DNA of 64,000 bases from Prionace glauca (taxonomy: Eukaryota > Chordata > Chondrichthyes > Carcharhiniformes > Carcharhinidae): NCBI GenBank assembly GCA_037974335.1, contig CM075760.1, forward strand, positions 12,600,814 through 12,664,813, given 5' to 3'. The notes under the pieces are model-generated. The model was not told the origin of the DNA, ran no database searches, and saw only the letters and a list, made by a program, of their open reading frames with translations. The position numbers were made by a program, and so were the translations under genes. This document shows positions 44,070 through 55,926 of the stretch, piece after piece; position 1 is the stretch's first letter; each line of letters begins with the position of its first letter.

Positions 44070-44190
44070 TGAGAAATCACTGCAGGAGTTCGGCAGGGGG
44101 CTGTTCTGGGACCAACAATCTTCTATTGCTTCATCAATGACACATTCCATCCAACATGAGGTCAGAAGTAGGGATTTCCATGTGTTACAC
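44070..44190 (+). mobile_element. LINE RT fragment, possibly L2/CR1 group
   Basis: GGCAGGGGGCTGTTCTGGGA, CTATTGCTTCATCAATGACA and ATGAGGTCAGAAGTAGGGAT resemble an RT segment with the PTIF..FIND pattern seen in other shark LINEs. Very short and diverged. Confidence 0.4.
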
Positions 44191-44504
44191 CGGATACAAA
44201 GACACAATCAATAAGAAGGGATCTGGCTGAGACTAAGTCCGCCTGGCTCCCCAATACTGGTGTAAACTTGCTGTTTGATTCCTGTGTGACCCTAGTTTTG
44301 CTGGAAGCTTCCCTTCCAGCTCCCTCAGTCTGTCTATTTGTTCACTGATCCGTGTTTCTGAAAGAAAGGCCCCGACATTAAAGCAGCTGCCCGGTGATCT
44401 ACACTGATTCCTGACTTTACACAGCCCTGTTACTGAAAGCTGATCAATGGAGAGAATCGGGGAAAGATCAATGGAGAGGGAGAGGTGGCTCACTGACTCA
44501 CTCA
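44191..44504. other. J-C intron spacer
   Basis: No element recognised. A minus-strand open frame of 98 codons here has no motif I know. Confidence 0.4.
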
Positions 44505-46605
44505 CCCTCAATCTCTCCTCCTCACTCAAATAACTTCACTCACTCACCCTCAATCTCTCCTCCTCACTCAAACAACTTCACTCACTCACCCTCACTTACC
44601 CACCTTCCCTCACTGACACACTCTCACCCACTCACCCTCATTCACTCACCCTCAATCTCTCCTCCTCACTCAAATAACTTCACTCACTCACCCTCACTTA
44701 CCCACCTTTACTCACTGACACACTCTCTCTCACTCACCCTCAATCTCTCATCCTCACTCAAACAACTTCACTCACTCACCCTCAATCTCTCATCCTCACT
44801 CAAATAACTTCACTCACTCACCCTCAATCTCTCATCCTCACTCAAATAACTTCACTCACTCACCCTCACTTACCCACCTTTACTCACTGACACACTCTTT
44901 CTCACTCACCCTCAATCTCTCATCCTCACTCAAAAAACGTCACTCACTCACCCTCACTTACCCACCTTTCCTCACTGACACATTCTCTCTCACTCACCCT
45001 CACTCACTCACCCTCACACACTCAACCACAATCACTCATCCCCAATCACTCACCCTCACTCACTCACCCTCATTCACGCTTACTCACTCATGCTCACTCA
45101 CTCACCCTTGCTCACTCATCCACCCTCACACACACTCCCTCACACTCACTCCCTCACACACACTCCCTCACACCCTCACCCCCTCTCACTCACCCCCTCT
45201 CACTCACCCCCTCTCACTCACCCCCACTCACTCACCTCCACTCACTCATCCCCACTCACTCATCCCCACTCACTCATCCCCACTCACTCATCCCCCCTCA
45301 TCCACCCTCACGCACTCGCCCTCACGCACTCAACCTCAGAAACTCACGGATCCTGATTCACCCTGAGTCACTCACACTCACTCACTCACAATCACTCACT
45401 CATACTCACTCACTCACTCTCATCCATTCTCACTCACTCGCCCACAAGCACTCACACACCCTCATTCAAGCTCATTCATTCACGCAAACACACGCCCTGA
45501 TTCACTCATCCTCACACCCTCACTCACTCACAATCACTCACTCATATTTGCTCACTCACTCTCGTCCATCCTCACTCACCCACAAACACTCATTCAACTT
45601 CACTCGTTCAACCTCAATCACTCACCCTGACTCACTCATTCTCACACCCTCTCTGACTCACTCACATTCACTCACTCTCACACCCTCAGTCACGCACCCA
45701 CATTCACTCACTCACCCTCACGCACTCACCCTCACGCGCCCTCATTAACTCACTGTCACTCAGCCACCCACAGTCATACACCATCACTCACTCAGCCTCA
45801 CTCACTAAACCTCACTCACTGACTTAGACCCTCAGTCAGTCACCAACATTCATACTCACCTTGATTCACTCATCTAACTAATCCGTTCTCACTCACCCAG
45901 TCTCACTCAGTCTCACTTACCCTCACTCTTTCACCCCATTCTCTCACACTCACTCACTCACCCCCACAGACTCAACTCAATGACCCTCTCTCTGTCTCTC
46001 TCTCACTTATGCCACCTCACCCATTCAAACTGACCCAAACTCACACACCTACCTTCACTCACACAAGCTCACATACTCATCATCACTCAACATCAGGCAA
46101 CCTAACTCACAAATACTCAATCACTCATCCTCATCAAACACCTTCACTCAATCACCCTCACTCTCCCACCCATCCACATTCATTTTCCCTCACACACCAC
46201 CCTCAATAACACACCCTGACTCATTCACTCTCAACCCTTACATACACAGTTACATTCACACCCTCATTCACTCAATCTCACTCACTTCCACTCACCCATC
46301 TCCACGAACCTTCACACATCCTCACTCACTCTCCCTTATTATTTCACTCTTGCTTACCTACACTCATCCAGCCACCTTCACTCACATTCAGCCACCTTCA
46401 CTCACCTACCCTCTCACACACACCCTCAATTACTCACGCTCTCTCACCCTCACCCACACTTACTCACCCTCAATCACTCACCCTCACTCAAAGAACTTCA
46501 CTCACTCACCCTCACTTACCCACCTTCCTTCACACATCACTCATCCACTCTGACTCATCTAATCACTCACCCTCACACACTCACATTCTCTCACTCACAC
46601 TCACT
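44505..46605. repeat. TCACTCACCC-type satellite in the J-C intron, 2.1 kb
   Basis: Dense TCACTCACCCTCA units with CAATCTCTCCTCCTCACTC and CAAATAACTTCACTCAC sub-blocks, forming higher-order repeats of roughly 60-75 bp at 44505-44990. The sense strand is C-rich and G-poor throughout. It lies 1.8 kb upstream of CH1. Confidence 0.95.
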
Positions 46606-46639
46606 GAATCTGTGTGGGGAGGGTCTGCAACGAGAGAGA

Positions 46640-47400
46640 AGAAAGATCTCAAGCTGCAGTTTGGTGTTCAAAGGTGGGAGCTGCCCTGGGAGTGCAGAGA
46701 GCTGAAGGGAATCGCTGGGGGCTCGGGGCCAGGGACAATGGCAAAGAGTCAGGGGGGAACAGGAGGCGAGGGAAAGGGCAGAGAGCCGGGGTGGGGGGAG
46801 GGCAGAGAGCTAGGGGAAACAGCAGAGATCTGGGGGAAGGGCAGAGAGGCGGGGGAAAGGGTACACAGCCGGGGAACAGGGCGGAAAGTCAGGGGGAAGT
46901 GCGGAGAGAGAGAGGAAAGGACAGGGAGCAGGGGAAAGGGCAGAGAGACCAGTGAAAGGGAAGAGAGCTGAAAGAAAGGGCAGAGAGATGGGGAAAAGTG
47001 TAGAAAGACCAGGGAAAGGGGAGAGAATCAGGAAAAAGGGCGGGGAGGCACGAAAAAGGGCAGGGAGGCAGGAGAAAGGGCAGAGAGCCAACGGACAGGG
47101 CAGGAGAGTCAGGGGGAAATCTCAGAGCTGGGGGGAAGGAGAAAGAGGGGAGGGAGAAGGAAAAGAGGGCAGAGAGCTGAGGAACAGCGTGGGGGGTGAG
47201 GGAAAGAACAGAGAGCCGGGGGAGAGGGCACAGAGCTGGAGGGAAGTGTAGAGAGCCAGGTGGAAATACAGAGAGCTGGATAAAAGGGGAAAAGAGCCAC
47301 CGTGAAAGGCAGAGAGCCAGGGGAAAGGGCAAAGAGCTGGGGAAATGGGCAGAGAACGGGTGATGGATGGGCAGAGTGAGGAGGTTCAGAATAGAGCTAG
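46640..47400 (+). promoter_or_regulatory. G-clustered, GAGCT-rich intron segment (switch-like candidate)
   Basis: Degenerate purine repeats of GGGGAAAGGGCAGAGAG type on the sense strand, directly 5' of CH1 in the J-C intron. Eleven AGCT sites lie in 46652-47398, ten of them as GAGCT (46678, 46699, 46807, 46965, 47125, 47174, 47233, 47273, 47334, 47394). One is followed at once by seven Gs (47125-47136). Mammalian switch regions use GAGCT and GGGGT pentamers, AGCT as AID hotspot, and a G-rich non-template strand. The location and composition fit; function is inference. Confidence 0.5.
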
Positions 47401-47689
47401 CACCACAATCGGCTCATCTGTAATCTCAGTGAATGATGGAGGAGACTTCAGGGCCCAAATGGGAAACTCTTGGTATTAATGTATGATCCTTCAATCCGTC
47501 AATAAATGTTGGATTTATTTGAATTTATAATCACATTTAGAGTTTCCTGATCATTCAGTAAGTATTCATTCCAGAGGTATTTTTGAAGCAAAGTCACTAA
47601 TCTCCGTTTTGTGGAGTGAGAGGCAGTGAGTTGGAGAGAGGAAGGGGCACCAATCAGTTTGAACACAGGCAATTTCTAAAACTAGTGTG
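47401..47689. other. J-C intron spacer
   Basis: No element recognised. Confidence 0.4.
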
Positions 47690-47815
47690 GAGATGCCGGA
47701 GTGAGGTTGGTGTGGGCACAGTAAGGATTCTCACAACACCAGGTTAAAGTCCAACAGGGTTATTTGGAATCACAAGCTGTTGGAGCTCCCTCATCAGGTG
47801 AGTGGATAGTCTGAA
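47690..47815 (-). repeat. dispersed shark repeat (AACACCAGGTTAAAGTCCAA family)
   Basis: TCACAACACCAGGTTAAAGT, CCAACAGGGTTATTTGGAAT, CACAAGCTGTTGGAGCTCCC and TCATCAGGTGAGTGGA. Reverse of the pieces at 2300-2690. Confidence 0.7.
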
Positions 47816-48134
47816 TGAAGGGAGAACTTCTTCATCACAAAGTGTTGTTGTTTGAGAAATAAACAGCGGTTCATCACACACTGCTGTTGTTGAGAAATAA
47901 ATAGTTGCTGCAATAATGGAGACAATCTTTGCTGTTCTCTGTTAATCCAATGAATGACATGTCATTGTGAGACTAACAGAATGTGTTTTTTCTTCCTAAT
48001 TTGATAGAAGTGGAGACAGGGATATGAGTTTCTACAGAGATGACAATTCCCAAATGATAGAAGTAACATCATCGCAAAGGCGGATGAAAGATTTAATCGG
48101 GAAATATTAGGGATAAGTTCATAATTCTAATCAA

Positions 48135-48300
48135 TGTTGGAGATAGAAACATAGAAAATAGAAGCTGGAGTAGGCCATTCGGCCCTTGGAGCCTCCTCCG
48201 CCTTTCACTTTGGTCAGAGCTCATCACTATCCTGATCACACCTACTACCCATATCCCTTCATCCCTTTAACACCAAGAGCTATATCTAATATAGAAACCT
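48135..48300 (-). mobile_element. CR1 3' end
   Basis: GAAACATAGAAAATAGAAGC, TGGAGTAGGCCATTCGGCCC, CATCACTATCCTGATCACAC. Its edge lies about 75 bp before CH1. Confidence 0.8.
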
Positions 48301-48374
48301 ATTTGTAACAATGTTTGATGACTTAATAAATGCAAGTAAGAGTCTAACTTGTTCAATTGGCTATTCTTTCCCAG

Positions 48375-48674
48375 CGACACCGTCTGCGCCCACTCTGTAT
48401 GGCCTGGTCTCCCCCTGTCAGCAACAGAACTCCGGCGGCTCCATCACCTTCGGATGTTTGGCGATGGATTACCTTCCAGATGTCTCCAAAGTGACCTGGA
48501 AGAAAAATGGGCAAACGGTCCCCAGTGGGTTTAAGACTTACCCATCAGTGAGAAACACGAAGGGAACCTACACCCTGAGCAGCCAGTTAACCATCAGCGA
48601 CTCAGCGGGAGAATGTCCCAGAATTGACTGTGAGGTTCAACACAACAGCTCAGTCAAGAACATTGAAATACTAT
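48375..48674 (+). CDS. IgM CH1 exon
   Basis: Starts after the acceptor TTTCCCAG and encodes ATPSAPTLYGLVSPCQQQ, with the early Cys (VSPC) expected to bond the light chain. The Ig-fold cysteines sit in FGCLAMDY and IDCEVQH, with VTWKK holding the core Trp. One N-glycosylation site (NSS) is near the end. The exon is 300 nt, phase 1 at both ends, donor TATGTAAGT. C1-set domain; pairs with the light-chain constant domain. Confidence 0.96.
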
Positions 48675-48804
48675 GTAAGTGTTGTGGAGCTTGTGTGAAA
48701 CAGAAACACTGTGGTTAACATGTAGGGCCTTGGTTATAACTCATTTAAATAGATGTGCACAATCCGGCCCTTTGGATTGGTCCAGTTAGTGTCTATTGAC
48801 TGCA

Positions 48805-49045
48805 AATGAGTTAGAACATAGAACATAGAACATTACAGCGCAGTACAGGCCATTCGGCTCTCGATGTTGCGCCGACCAGTGGAACCAATCTCATGACCCT
48901 CTAACCTAAACTATTCCAATGTTATCCATATGTGTATCCACTGACCATTTGAACGCCCTTAAAGTTGGCGAGTCCACAATGCTGCAGACAGGGCTTTCCA
49001 AGCCCTTACTACCCTCTGTTGACAAAAGTTTAATTGATCCACATC
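48805..49045 (-). mobile_element. CR1-related 3' end in the CH1-CH2 intron
   Basis: GAACATAGAACATAGAACATT, ACAGCGCAGTACAGGCCATT, CTCGATGTTGCGCCGACC in reverse orientation. The left edge carries the GAACATA tail repeats, the complement of TATGTTC. Confidence 0.85.
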
Positions 49046-49086
49046 TTCTGCAGGAAATGACTGATCTGTTTTTTTTTTCCCTGAAG

Positions 49087-49401
49087 GCCCTCAGCCTGTG
49101 ATCCCTCCAACTGTTATCCTCACCGTGAGTTCCAGTGAAGAAATCTCACACAGGAAATTCGCAATCATCGTCTGTTCAATCATCGATTTCCAGCCAGGGT
49201 CAATGGAAGTGAGTTGGCTGAAGAATGGGGAACCCACGCATTCAGGAATTGTCACCTCTCCCCCCTGTCGATTGAACGGGAACTTCTCGGCCAGCAGTCG
49301 GCTGACAGTCTCCGCTGGGGAATGGTTCAGCAAAGCGGTCTATACCTGCCAGGTCACTCACCGAGGAGACACTCAGAGTCTGAACATCAGCGTATCTCGG
49401 G
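49087..49401 (+). CDS. IgM CH2 exon
   Basis: Starts after CTGAAG with GCCCTCAGCC and encodes (C)[18 protein letters not shown]. Ig-fold cysteines in IIVCSIIDF and VYTCQVTH, core Trp in VSWLKNGE. An extra Cys (SPPCRL) may serve interchain bonding. N-glycosylation sites: NFS and NIS. 315 nt, phase 1, donor GGGTAAGAG. Confidence 0.95.
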
Positions 49402-49559
49402 GTAAGAGACTCAAACAGAGGACAACATATATCATTCTGATGTTAATCAGAATTAGGGATCTATTAAAGTTGGTACAAAGCATAGAACAACTTGTAAGTT
49501 ATTGTCCTGTAGTTTGCTGCATTAGGACAATATCTCATTCAGAATTTCATCAGAAAAAC

Positions 49560-49885
49560 AATTTTTTGTTATCCCTTCCTGAGATGTGCATTTATTTCCC
49601 AAACCTGAGGGCACTGAAGTGTCACTCACGTTGCTGTGAATCTGGAGTCACATGCATGCCAGGCCAGATAAAGACAGCAGGTTGATTTTGGTAAGGAACA
49701 TTTGTGAACTAGGAAGGGTTTTACAGCAATAGCTTCATGAAAACCATTTCAACTTTTAATTATAGATGTTTACAAAATTCAAATTTCACATTAGCAATGA
49801 TGGGATTCGAATCTATGTCCCCAGAGTCTTGCCCTAGGTTATAAGCCCATTGACAACACCATATGCCACAGCCTCCCCTTAAAAG
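49560..49885 (+). repeat. dispersed elasmobranch repeat in the CH2-CH3 intron
   Basis: Diverged copy of the 27172-27478 family: GGAGTCACATGCATGCCAGG, CCAGATAAAGACAGCAGG, GATGGGATTCGAATC, ending near GCCACAGCCTCCCC. Confidence 0.7.
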
Positions 49886-50317
49886 AGTGTCCCCTTTCGG
49901 TTTGAAGCAATATAGTGAGTGAGGTGGCCTTGATGTCAGCTTGTTCCTGAGACAGCTGGTAAAATTTGGAGAGACAGTAGGTGTGAGACTGCTTCACAGG
50001 TCACAGCACAGGGGTAAAATATTGGAAAGTGCATCCACCCTATCTATAAACCAACGGTCAGTACTTTTTCCTTGAGTTCAGGATGGTGTGTTTGTTTGGG
50101 AATTCTCCAATTCTGATTCATGGAAATGTTACCGCTGCTCCAATATTTAATACAGGGAATGATTCCATACAGCAAGCTGGCTTCCCATTCGCCATGGAAG
50201 GTGAAAGGCGAGAGTTAGAGATTGATATATTGAAGGCAACTTTGTCTCCTTCAGGCTGAAGACTGCTGTCCTGCTTCTGAAGGGGAACTAGGGCTCATTT
50301 TCATTTCTCATTCACAG

Positions 50318-50626
50318 ATCCTCTCCCGTGCCTTGATACCACAGTGAAGATACAGCCACCACCAATAGAACAGGTCTTACTGGAGGCGACCGTGACCTTA
50401 ACCTGCATCATTTCTCATGCTCCTGATGGAGTTAACGTGTCCTGGATCCGAGACAGGAAGTATTTGAAATCAGAGATTGCTGAAAAGCCCGGAGCGGATC
50501 GTGACAGCGTGATCAGCAAATTAAGCATCTCCACACAAGCCTGGCTGAGTGCGGCTGTGTTTGAGTGCGTGGTGAGCCATCAGGATCTGCCGACTCCTCT
50601 AAGAACATCTATCCACAAGGAAACAG
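50318..50626 (+). CDS. IgM CH3 exon
   Basis: After the acceptor TTCACAG it encodes [19 protein letters not shown]. Ig-fold cysteines in LTCIISHA and FECVVSHQ, core Trp in VSWIRDRK, with one N-glycosylation site (NVS). The early Cys (LPC) is a candidate interchain bond. 309 nt, phase 1, donor CAGGTGAGC. Confidence 0.95.
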
Positions 50627-50649
50627 GTGAGCTGAGAGATTGAAGCAAT

Positions 50650-51382
50650 AAATGTAGGGTCAACAGCAGGGTTCTGAGCAATGTGGAGGAACAGGGAGAT
50701 CCCGGGGTTCATATCCACAGATCTCTGAAGATTGCCACTCAAGTGGATAGAGCCGTGAAGAAGGCTTAAAGTGTGTTAGTGTTTATTAACAGGGGGTTTG
50801 AGTTTAAGAGCCGTGGGGTTATACTGCAATTGCACAGAGCCTTGGTGAGACCACATTTGGAATATTGTGTGCAGTTCTAGTCACCTCACTATAAGAAGGA
50901 TGTGGAAGCATTGGAGAGAGTGCAGAGGAGATTTACCAGGATGCTGCCTGGTTTGGAGGGTAGGTCTTATGAGGAAAGGTTGAGGGAGCTGGGGCTTTTC
51001 TCTTTAGAACAGAGGAGGATGAGAGACGACTAAATAGAGGTTTATAAGATGGTGAGGGGGATTGATAGAGTGGATGTTCAGAGACTATTTCCTCGGGTTA
51101 CTAGGGGGGCATTACTATAAGGTTCATGGTGGGAGATACAGGAGGGATGTCCGAGGTAGATTCTTTACTCAGAGAGTGGTTACGGTGTGGAATGCACTGC
51201 CTGCTGTGAAAGTGGAGTCAGACACTTTAGGAACTTTCAAGCGGTTATTGGATAGACACATAGAGCACACCAGAATGATAGGGAGTGGGAGAGCTTGATC
51301 TTGGGTTCGGACATAGCTCGGCACAACATTGAGGGCCAAAGGGCCTGTACTGTGCTGTACTGTTCTATGTTTCTATGTAAAT
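50650..51382 (+). mobile_element. CR1 LINE 3' fragment in the CH3-CH4 intron
   Basis: Sense orientation, from CAATGTGGAGGAACAGGGAG through TTGGAATATTGTGTGCAGTT, GCAGAGGAGATTTACCAGGA, the RVVTVWNALPAVK region and the 3' end GGGCCTGTACTGTGCTGTAC with a TTCTATG tail repeated twice. Several stops. Confidence 0.92.
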
Positions 51383-51848
51383 GCATCACTGTGTCTATCT
51401 CCAGTGAAAGTGTACTACTCAATAGTTAGTATTCAGTGCATTAATGTTCTCCCCTGAACTAAACTACTCTGGGCCGATTGATATGTTTATGGGGAGTTTG
51501 ATGTGTTGATGAGTGAAAAGTGAACTGAAGGCGATGTTATTGGGTTTAGAGCGAAGAAGAAGGGAGGGGCCTGATGTGGAGCATCAAAAACCAGAAAACC
51601 AAAAAGGAAAGTAGATCAGTTGGGCCGAATGGCCTGATTCTGTGCTGTAAACTTTCTGAATCTTTCCACTCCGCACCCCCCCTGAGTTATTTGAGAAAAG
51701 AATTGTGTTCACCTCCCCTCCAAGCTGCAAATCAAAAATGGGAAGAGTTAAAATCAGAAAGGAAGCACATTTTCCTGAGATTTAACCAGTGGTTTCATTG
51801 TCTCCAGAACTCTCCAGTTTATTGACATTTATTGTACATTTTCTGCAG

Positions 51849-52240
51849 ATCCAAATCCGCGGGAACCGGTCGTCTCTGTCCTCCTGCCCTCGGCAGAAGA
51901 CGTCTCCGCTCAGAGTTTCGTCTCCCTCAGCTGCTTAGTGAGAGGTTTCTCCCCCCGAGAGATCTTCGTCAAGTGGACCGTCAACGACAAGCCGGTGAAT
52001 CCCGGGAACTACAGGAACACCGAGGTGGTGGCGGAGAACGGCGATAGCTCCTTCTTCATGTACAGCCTGTTATCCATTGCAGCAGAGGAATGGTCCAGTG
52101 GCGCTTCTTACTCCTGTGTGGTGGGACATGAAGCCATCCCCTTGAAGATCATCAACAGAACAGTTGACAAATCCAGCGGTAAACCCAGTTTTGTGAACAT
52201 TTCCCTTGCACTGATGGACACTGTTAATTCATGTCAATGA
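51849..52240 (+). CDS. IgM CH4 exon with secretory tail
   Basis: After TTCTGCAG it encodes [17 protein letters not shown]. Ig-fold cysteines in LSCLVRGF and YSCVVGHE, core Trp in VKWTVND. The secreted form reads on through the tail [20 protein letters not shown] to TGA (52238-52240). The tail carries the glycosylation site NIS and the penultimate Cys used for polymer and J-chain bonds. For membrane IgM the internal donor after 52178 (AGCGGTAAAC) is used, cutting off the tail in phase 1. This alternative matches other vertebrate mu genes. Confidence 0.97.
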
Positions 52241-52267
52241 GAGTCACTCACTTCCATTAAAAACTAC

Positions 52268-52282
52268 AATAAAAAGAATAAA
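52268..52282 (+). terminator. poly(A) signals, secreted IgM
   Basis: Two AATAAA hexamers, 52268-52273 and 52277-52282, some 30 bp after the secreted stop codon. Confidence 0.8.
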
Positions 52283-53330
52283 AACATTTTCCTCTAACGA
52301 TCAATGAAATACCCAATTGTTTAATTGGTTGTTTTTCAGTTTTACTTCCATATCTTTGATTTTGAGTCAGATATTTTCATGTCTCGGACCCAACATTGTT
52401 GAACCAGTGCTCCCAGCGGAGATAGACACTGGGTCAGGGATAGAGTAGAGCACATTCATTACAGGATTCTGCAAAATATCTTCACTGACTTTCCTCCCGC
52501 TGAGGGGAAAACACTCCGACATTTTTAACATGTCTGACACACAAACACAACATTTAGATCTCTGTGTCCCTGTTTCTCTCATTGACCACCTCTTTAAGCT
52601 ACTGCACCGCACCCACTGGGAACTGAAGTGAGGGTCACACACAAAAAAACATGGAGAAATATTCCCCCCATCGGATTGAGGGAGAGTGAAATTGTTAACA
52701 TCCTGGATTCCCACTAACCCAGCAAAGAGAGGGGAGGAGCAGTAGTTAATCCATGTCCCAACACTTCCTCAATGAAAAGAGGAGGAATGTCATTATTTAA
52801 TCCACTCACCTCTACCTCCTCAGTGGTTAGAACCATCAGGGACATTGTATCACCGGGTAGGGAGAGGGAAACTCTGAGCTCACTCTCCTCCCTCTCCCGT
52901 GTTTGGAAGGGAACATTTCTCTACTATAAGGACCCAGTTGCCAACAGTACAAATTAGTTTCCGGTTTACTTGCTACAGATTTTGAAGTATCATTATCTTA
53001 ATCATTGAAATATATATATAAACTAATGCAACATAATTTAAAATGTCTCAACACTCTTGTTCCTGTTAACCATGTGCTGGCATTGATTTCCCAGAATACA
53101 AATTTAAACAAGTCATAGATTCCTCCCCGGGTTTTAACTGTTCTGTCCCTGAGCTCTCTGAGATACATCAATGAATTATTTCATTCTCTCTCCTGATATC
53201 ACTGTGCCCCTCACATAAAATACATTTCTACAGCAAATCATTGAAAATATGTTCCATTATCCGGGTTGTCTGGATCATATTCACTTCACTATGGTCGGTG
53301 AAACTTGGAGCAACAGTTAAAAAAATACAC
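52283..53330. other. CH4-M1 intron, no element seen
   Basis: Unique-looking AT-rich sequence. Confidence 0.5.
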
Positions 53331-54480
53331 ACACTGATAATGCTGCCCAAAACTGTCACAATTATACATACATACACAGGCGTACACACCCACACTCACA
53401 CACTCACACACACACTCAGACACTACACACACTGCACAAACACACACTCACACACTATACATTCACACACAATCACACACACACACACACACACTCACAC
53501 ACACATACACACACTCACACATATAGACACACTACACACTCACACACTCATTCACACACTCACACACTCACACACACAAACACACACGCATACACACACA
53601 CACTCACTCTCACACACACTCACACACACACACTCACACACTACACACTCTCACATACACACACTCACACATACAGACACACTACACACTCACACACTCA
53701 TTCACACACTCATACACACATACACACAGACGCATACACACACAGACGCATACACACACAGACACATGGACACAATTGCACAAATACACATACTCATACA
53801 TATGCACACGAATACAGAATGTTAATATACACACACAAAAGCATACACATACTCCCACACACAGAAACATAGACAGGCACATTCAAATACAGACACAGAA
53901 TGTCACAAATACACAATACACTCAAATACATACACAACAAAAACACAGATACATTCATAAATACAAATGCACATTCACGGACCAGAAGAACACACAATAT
54001 ACGCACAAATGAACTCAAACAAGCACAATTCCATAAATACACTAATGGACCACACACATACAAACAAATATACATGCAGACACAAATACTCCCTCTCTCT
54101 TTCTCTTTCGCTCTCTCTGTCCCACACGCACCATGCACACACACACACACACACATGCATGCACAAGGGGGCAGACACCCGCACACACAGACACGGACTT
54201 GTACAAGAAGGTACAAAACAAAACATGCACACAACTTATCAAATATGTACAAACGCATGCAGAACCACATACATACACACAAGTACACACTTACCTAAAC
54301 ATACGTGACTAGGTACACAGACCCAAACACAAACACATACATGTGTACACACAATACGGACAGATAACATGCATGCAGGTCTAAAACATACACAAACAGA
54401 TACACACACTCAAACAAATGCATATTCTCACACGTTCTCGCTGAAATGAATACTGATATAGAGACCCACAATGTTATACA
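53331..54480. repeat. CA-rich microsatellite region in the CH4-M1 intron
   Basis: ACACACACTCACACAC and CATACACACA units, decaying to sparse ACACA and ATACA motifs to about 55090. Confidence 0.93.
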
Positions 54481-55655
54481 CATTATCACTTATACAGGGA
54501 AATACGTGTAACAATATTAACACACTGCATATAGATAAACAGAGAGCAAAATATTTTCACACAAACATGTGGATGCAAACATTCACACGCTCCTTCAGAA
54601 CAGAACACCACGGAACACAATACTACACATGGAAACACAGGTATATGCTGACACATTGTTATAAATAACTATCAGCACGGATTTACATGCAATAACATGT
54701 TAACAGATATACACACAAATACACGGAGGAACAGACACACACAGAAAGGGAAGGAAACATTACTCGAGTGACAGAAATGCACACATTGAAATAGGCAGAA
54801 ACACGAGCACACGTTAAGAGTGGCATTAATAAATATACAGAGACTTCACACAATAATAGTCATATATCCATAATGTCTGAAGAATAAATTGTACAAATTA
54901 TACAAATTATCCACAATGTCTGAAGAATAAATTATGCACACAGACACAAATCAACAAACACAGACAAATGAATCCTTCATACACACAGATTAACTCAGGA
55001 CCAAAGATTAATGCAGCTCAGGAAGTGTTCACACACACACACACACACAGTCTCACACACACACACACGCACACAGACACACACACACAATCTTAAATAT
55101 AAACGGCAGGTAAATGATGAAAGTAAAATTTAAGTGTGAATTTGAATGGACACACCCACCGACAACTATCCCAATTCTCAAAACACCGCCAAATACGTTG
55201 AGAAACTGAATTAAGCTCATGATTTACTAAACATTTCCACTGTAAATAAGCAAAGATTGGAAATTACATCCCAGATCTTAAACAGCAGCATTCATAGTTT
55301 ACAGATCAGTCACCATCTGTGGAAACAATCATTGACAGGGGAATGTTCCTCCAGATCAGTCAGAACATTCTTCAATAAGGGTTAGTGGCAAATAGTTCAA
55401 AATGAACTGATTATCAAGAAAACACCTTCAGTGCTTTCTGACATGGACTCTCCAAGGAATACCAACAAGGATCAGGTGTGAAAATAGTTATGGAGATCTG
55501 TTACTGAGTGTCCTGAATTTAACAGGAGATATACATTGAAAATTAGACATGAGAATGAATGAACAGTTTATAAAGGAGAACAGGGAAAAGAAAACAATGA
55601 GATTCCCTGGATAAATAAAGTAATCTAATTCCATTTCCTGGCCTCTGTCCCCTAG
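54481..55655. other. CH4-M1 intron, remainder
   Basis: Sparse CA repeats (for example 55030-55090), otherwise nothing recognised. Confidence 0.5.
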
Positions 55656-55783
55656 ACCCCACCGACCGCATCTGGATTGAAGACAGTGAGGATGATAACA
55701 GCAACATCTGGACAACCGCTTCCACATTCATCGTCCTGTTCTTCCTGAGCATTTTCTACAGCACTGCCGTCACTCTGGTGAAG
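55656..55783 (+). CDS. IgM membrane exon 1
   Basis: Spliced to the internal CH4 donor it reads [17 protein letters not shown], an acidic extracellular linker, then the transmembrane helix [19 protein letters not shown] ending TLVK. The polar face with Ser, Thr and Tyr is typical of mu chains and binds the Ig-alpha/beta signalling partner. Acceptor TCCCCTAG, donor AAGGTGAGA. 128 nt. Confidence 0.95.
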
Positions 55784-55917
55784 GTGAGATGATTCAATTC
55801 ACTCACATTTCAAACTGGCAGAATGGATTTGAAAAATCTCTCATTGTTTCACTGATTAAAAACATTAATGTCCCGCATCAGAAACATCTGCTTCAATATT
55901 GCCTCTTTATTTTACAG

Positions 55918-55926
55918 ATCAAGTGA
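55918..55926 (+). CDS. IgM membrane exon 2 (coding part)
   Basis: After TATTTTACAG it reads ATC AAG TGA, giving Ile-Lys-stop, so the cytoplasmic tail is very short, as in other mu chains. The 3' UTR follows in the same exon. Confidence 0.93.
   Translation: MK

Noticed and set aside
46612-47332. Frames of 90-147 codons in the purine-rich intron
   Set aside because: They are repeats without stops in an intron; composition explains them.
53241-54308. Frames of 100-194 codons in the CA-rich intron
   Set aside because: They are THTHTH or VCVCVC translations of CA repeats.
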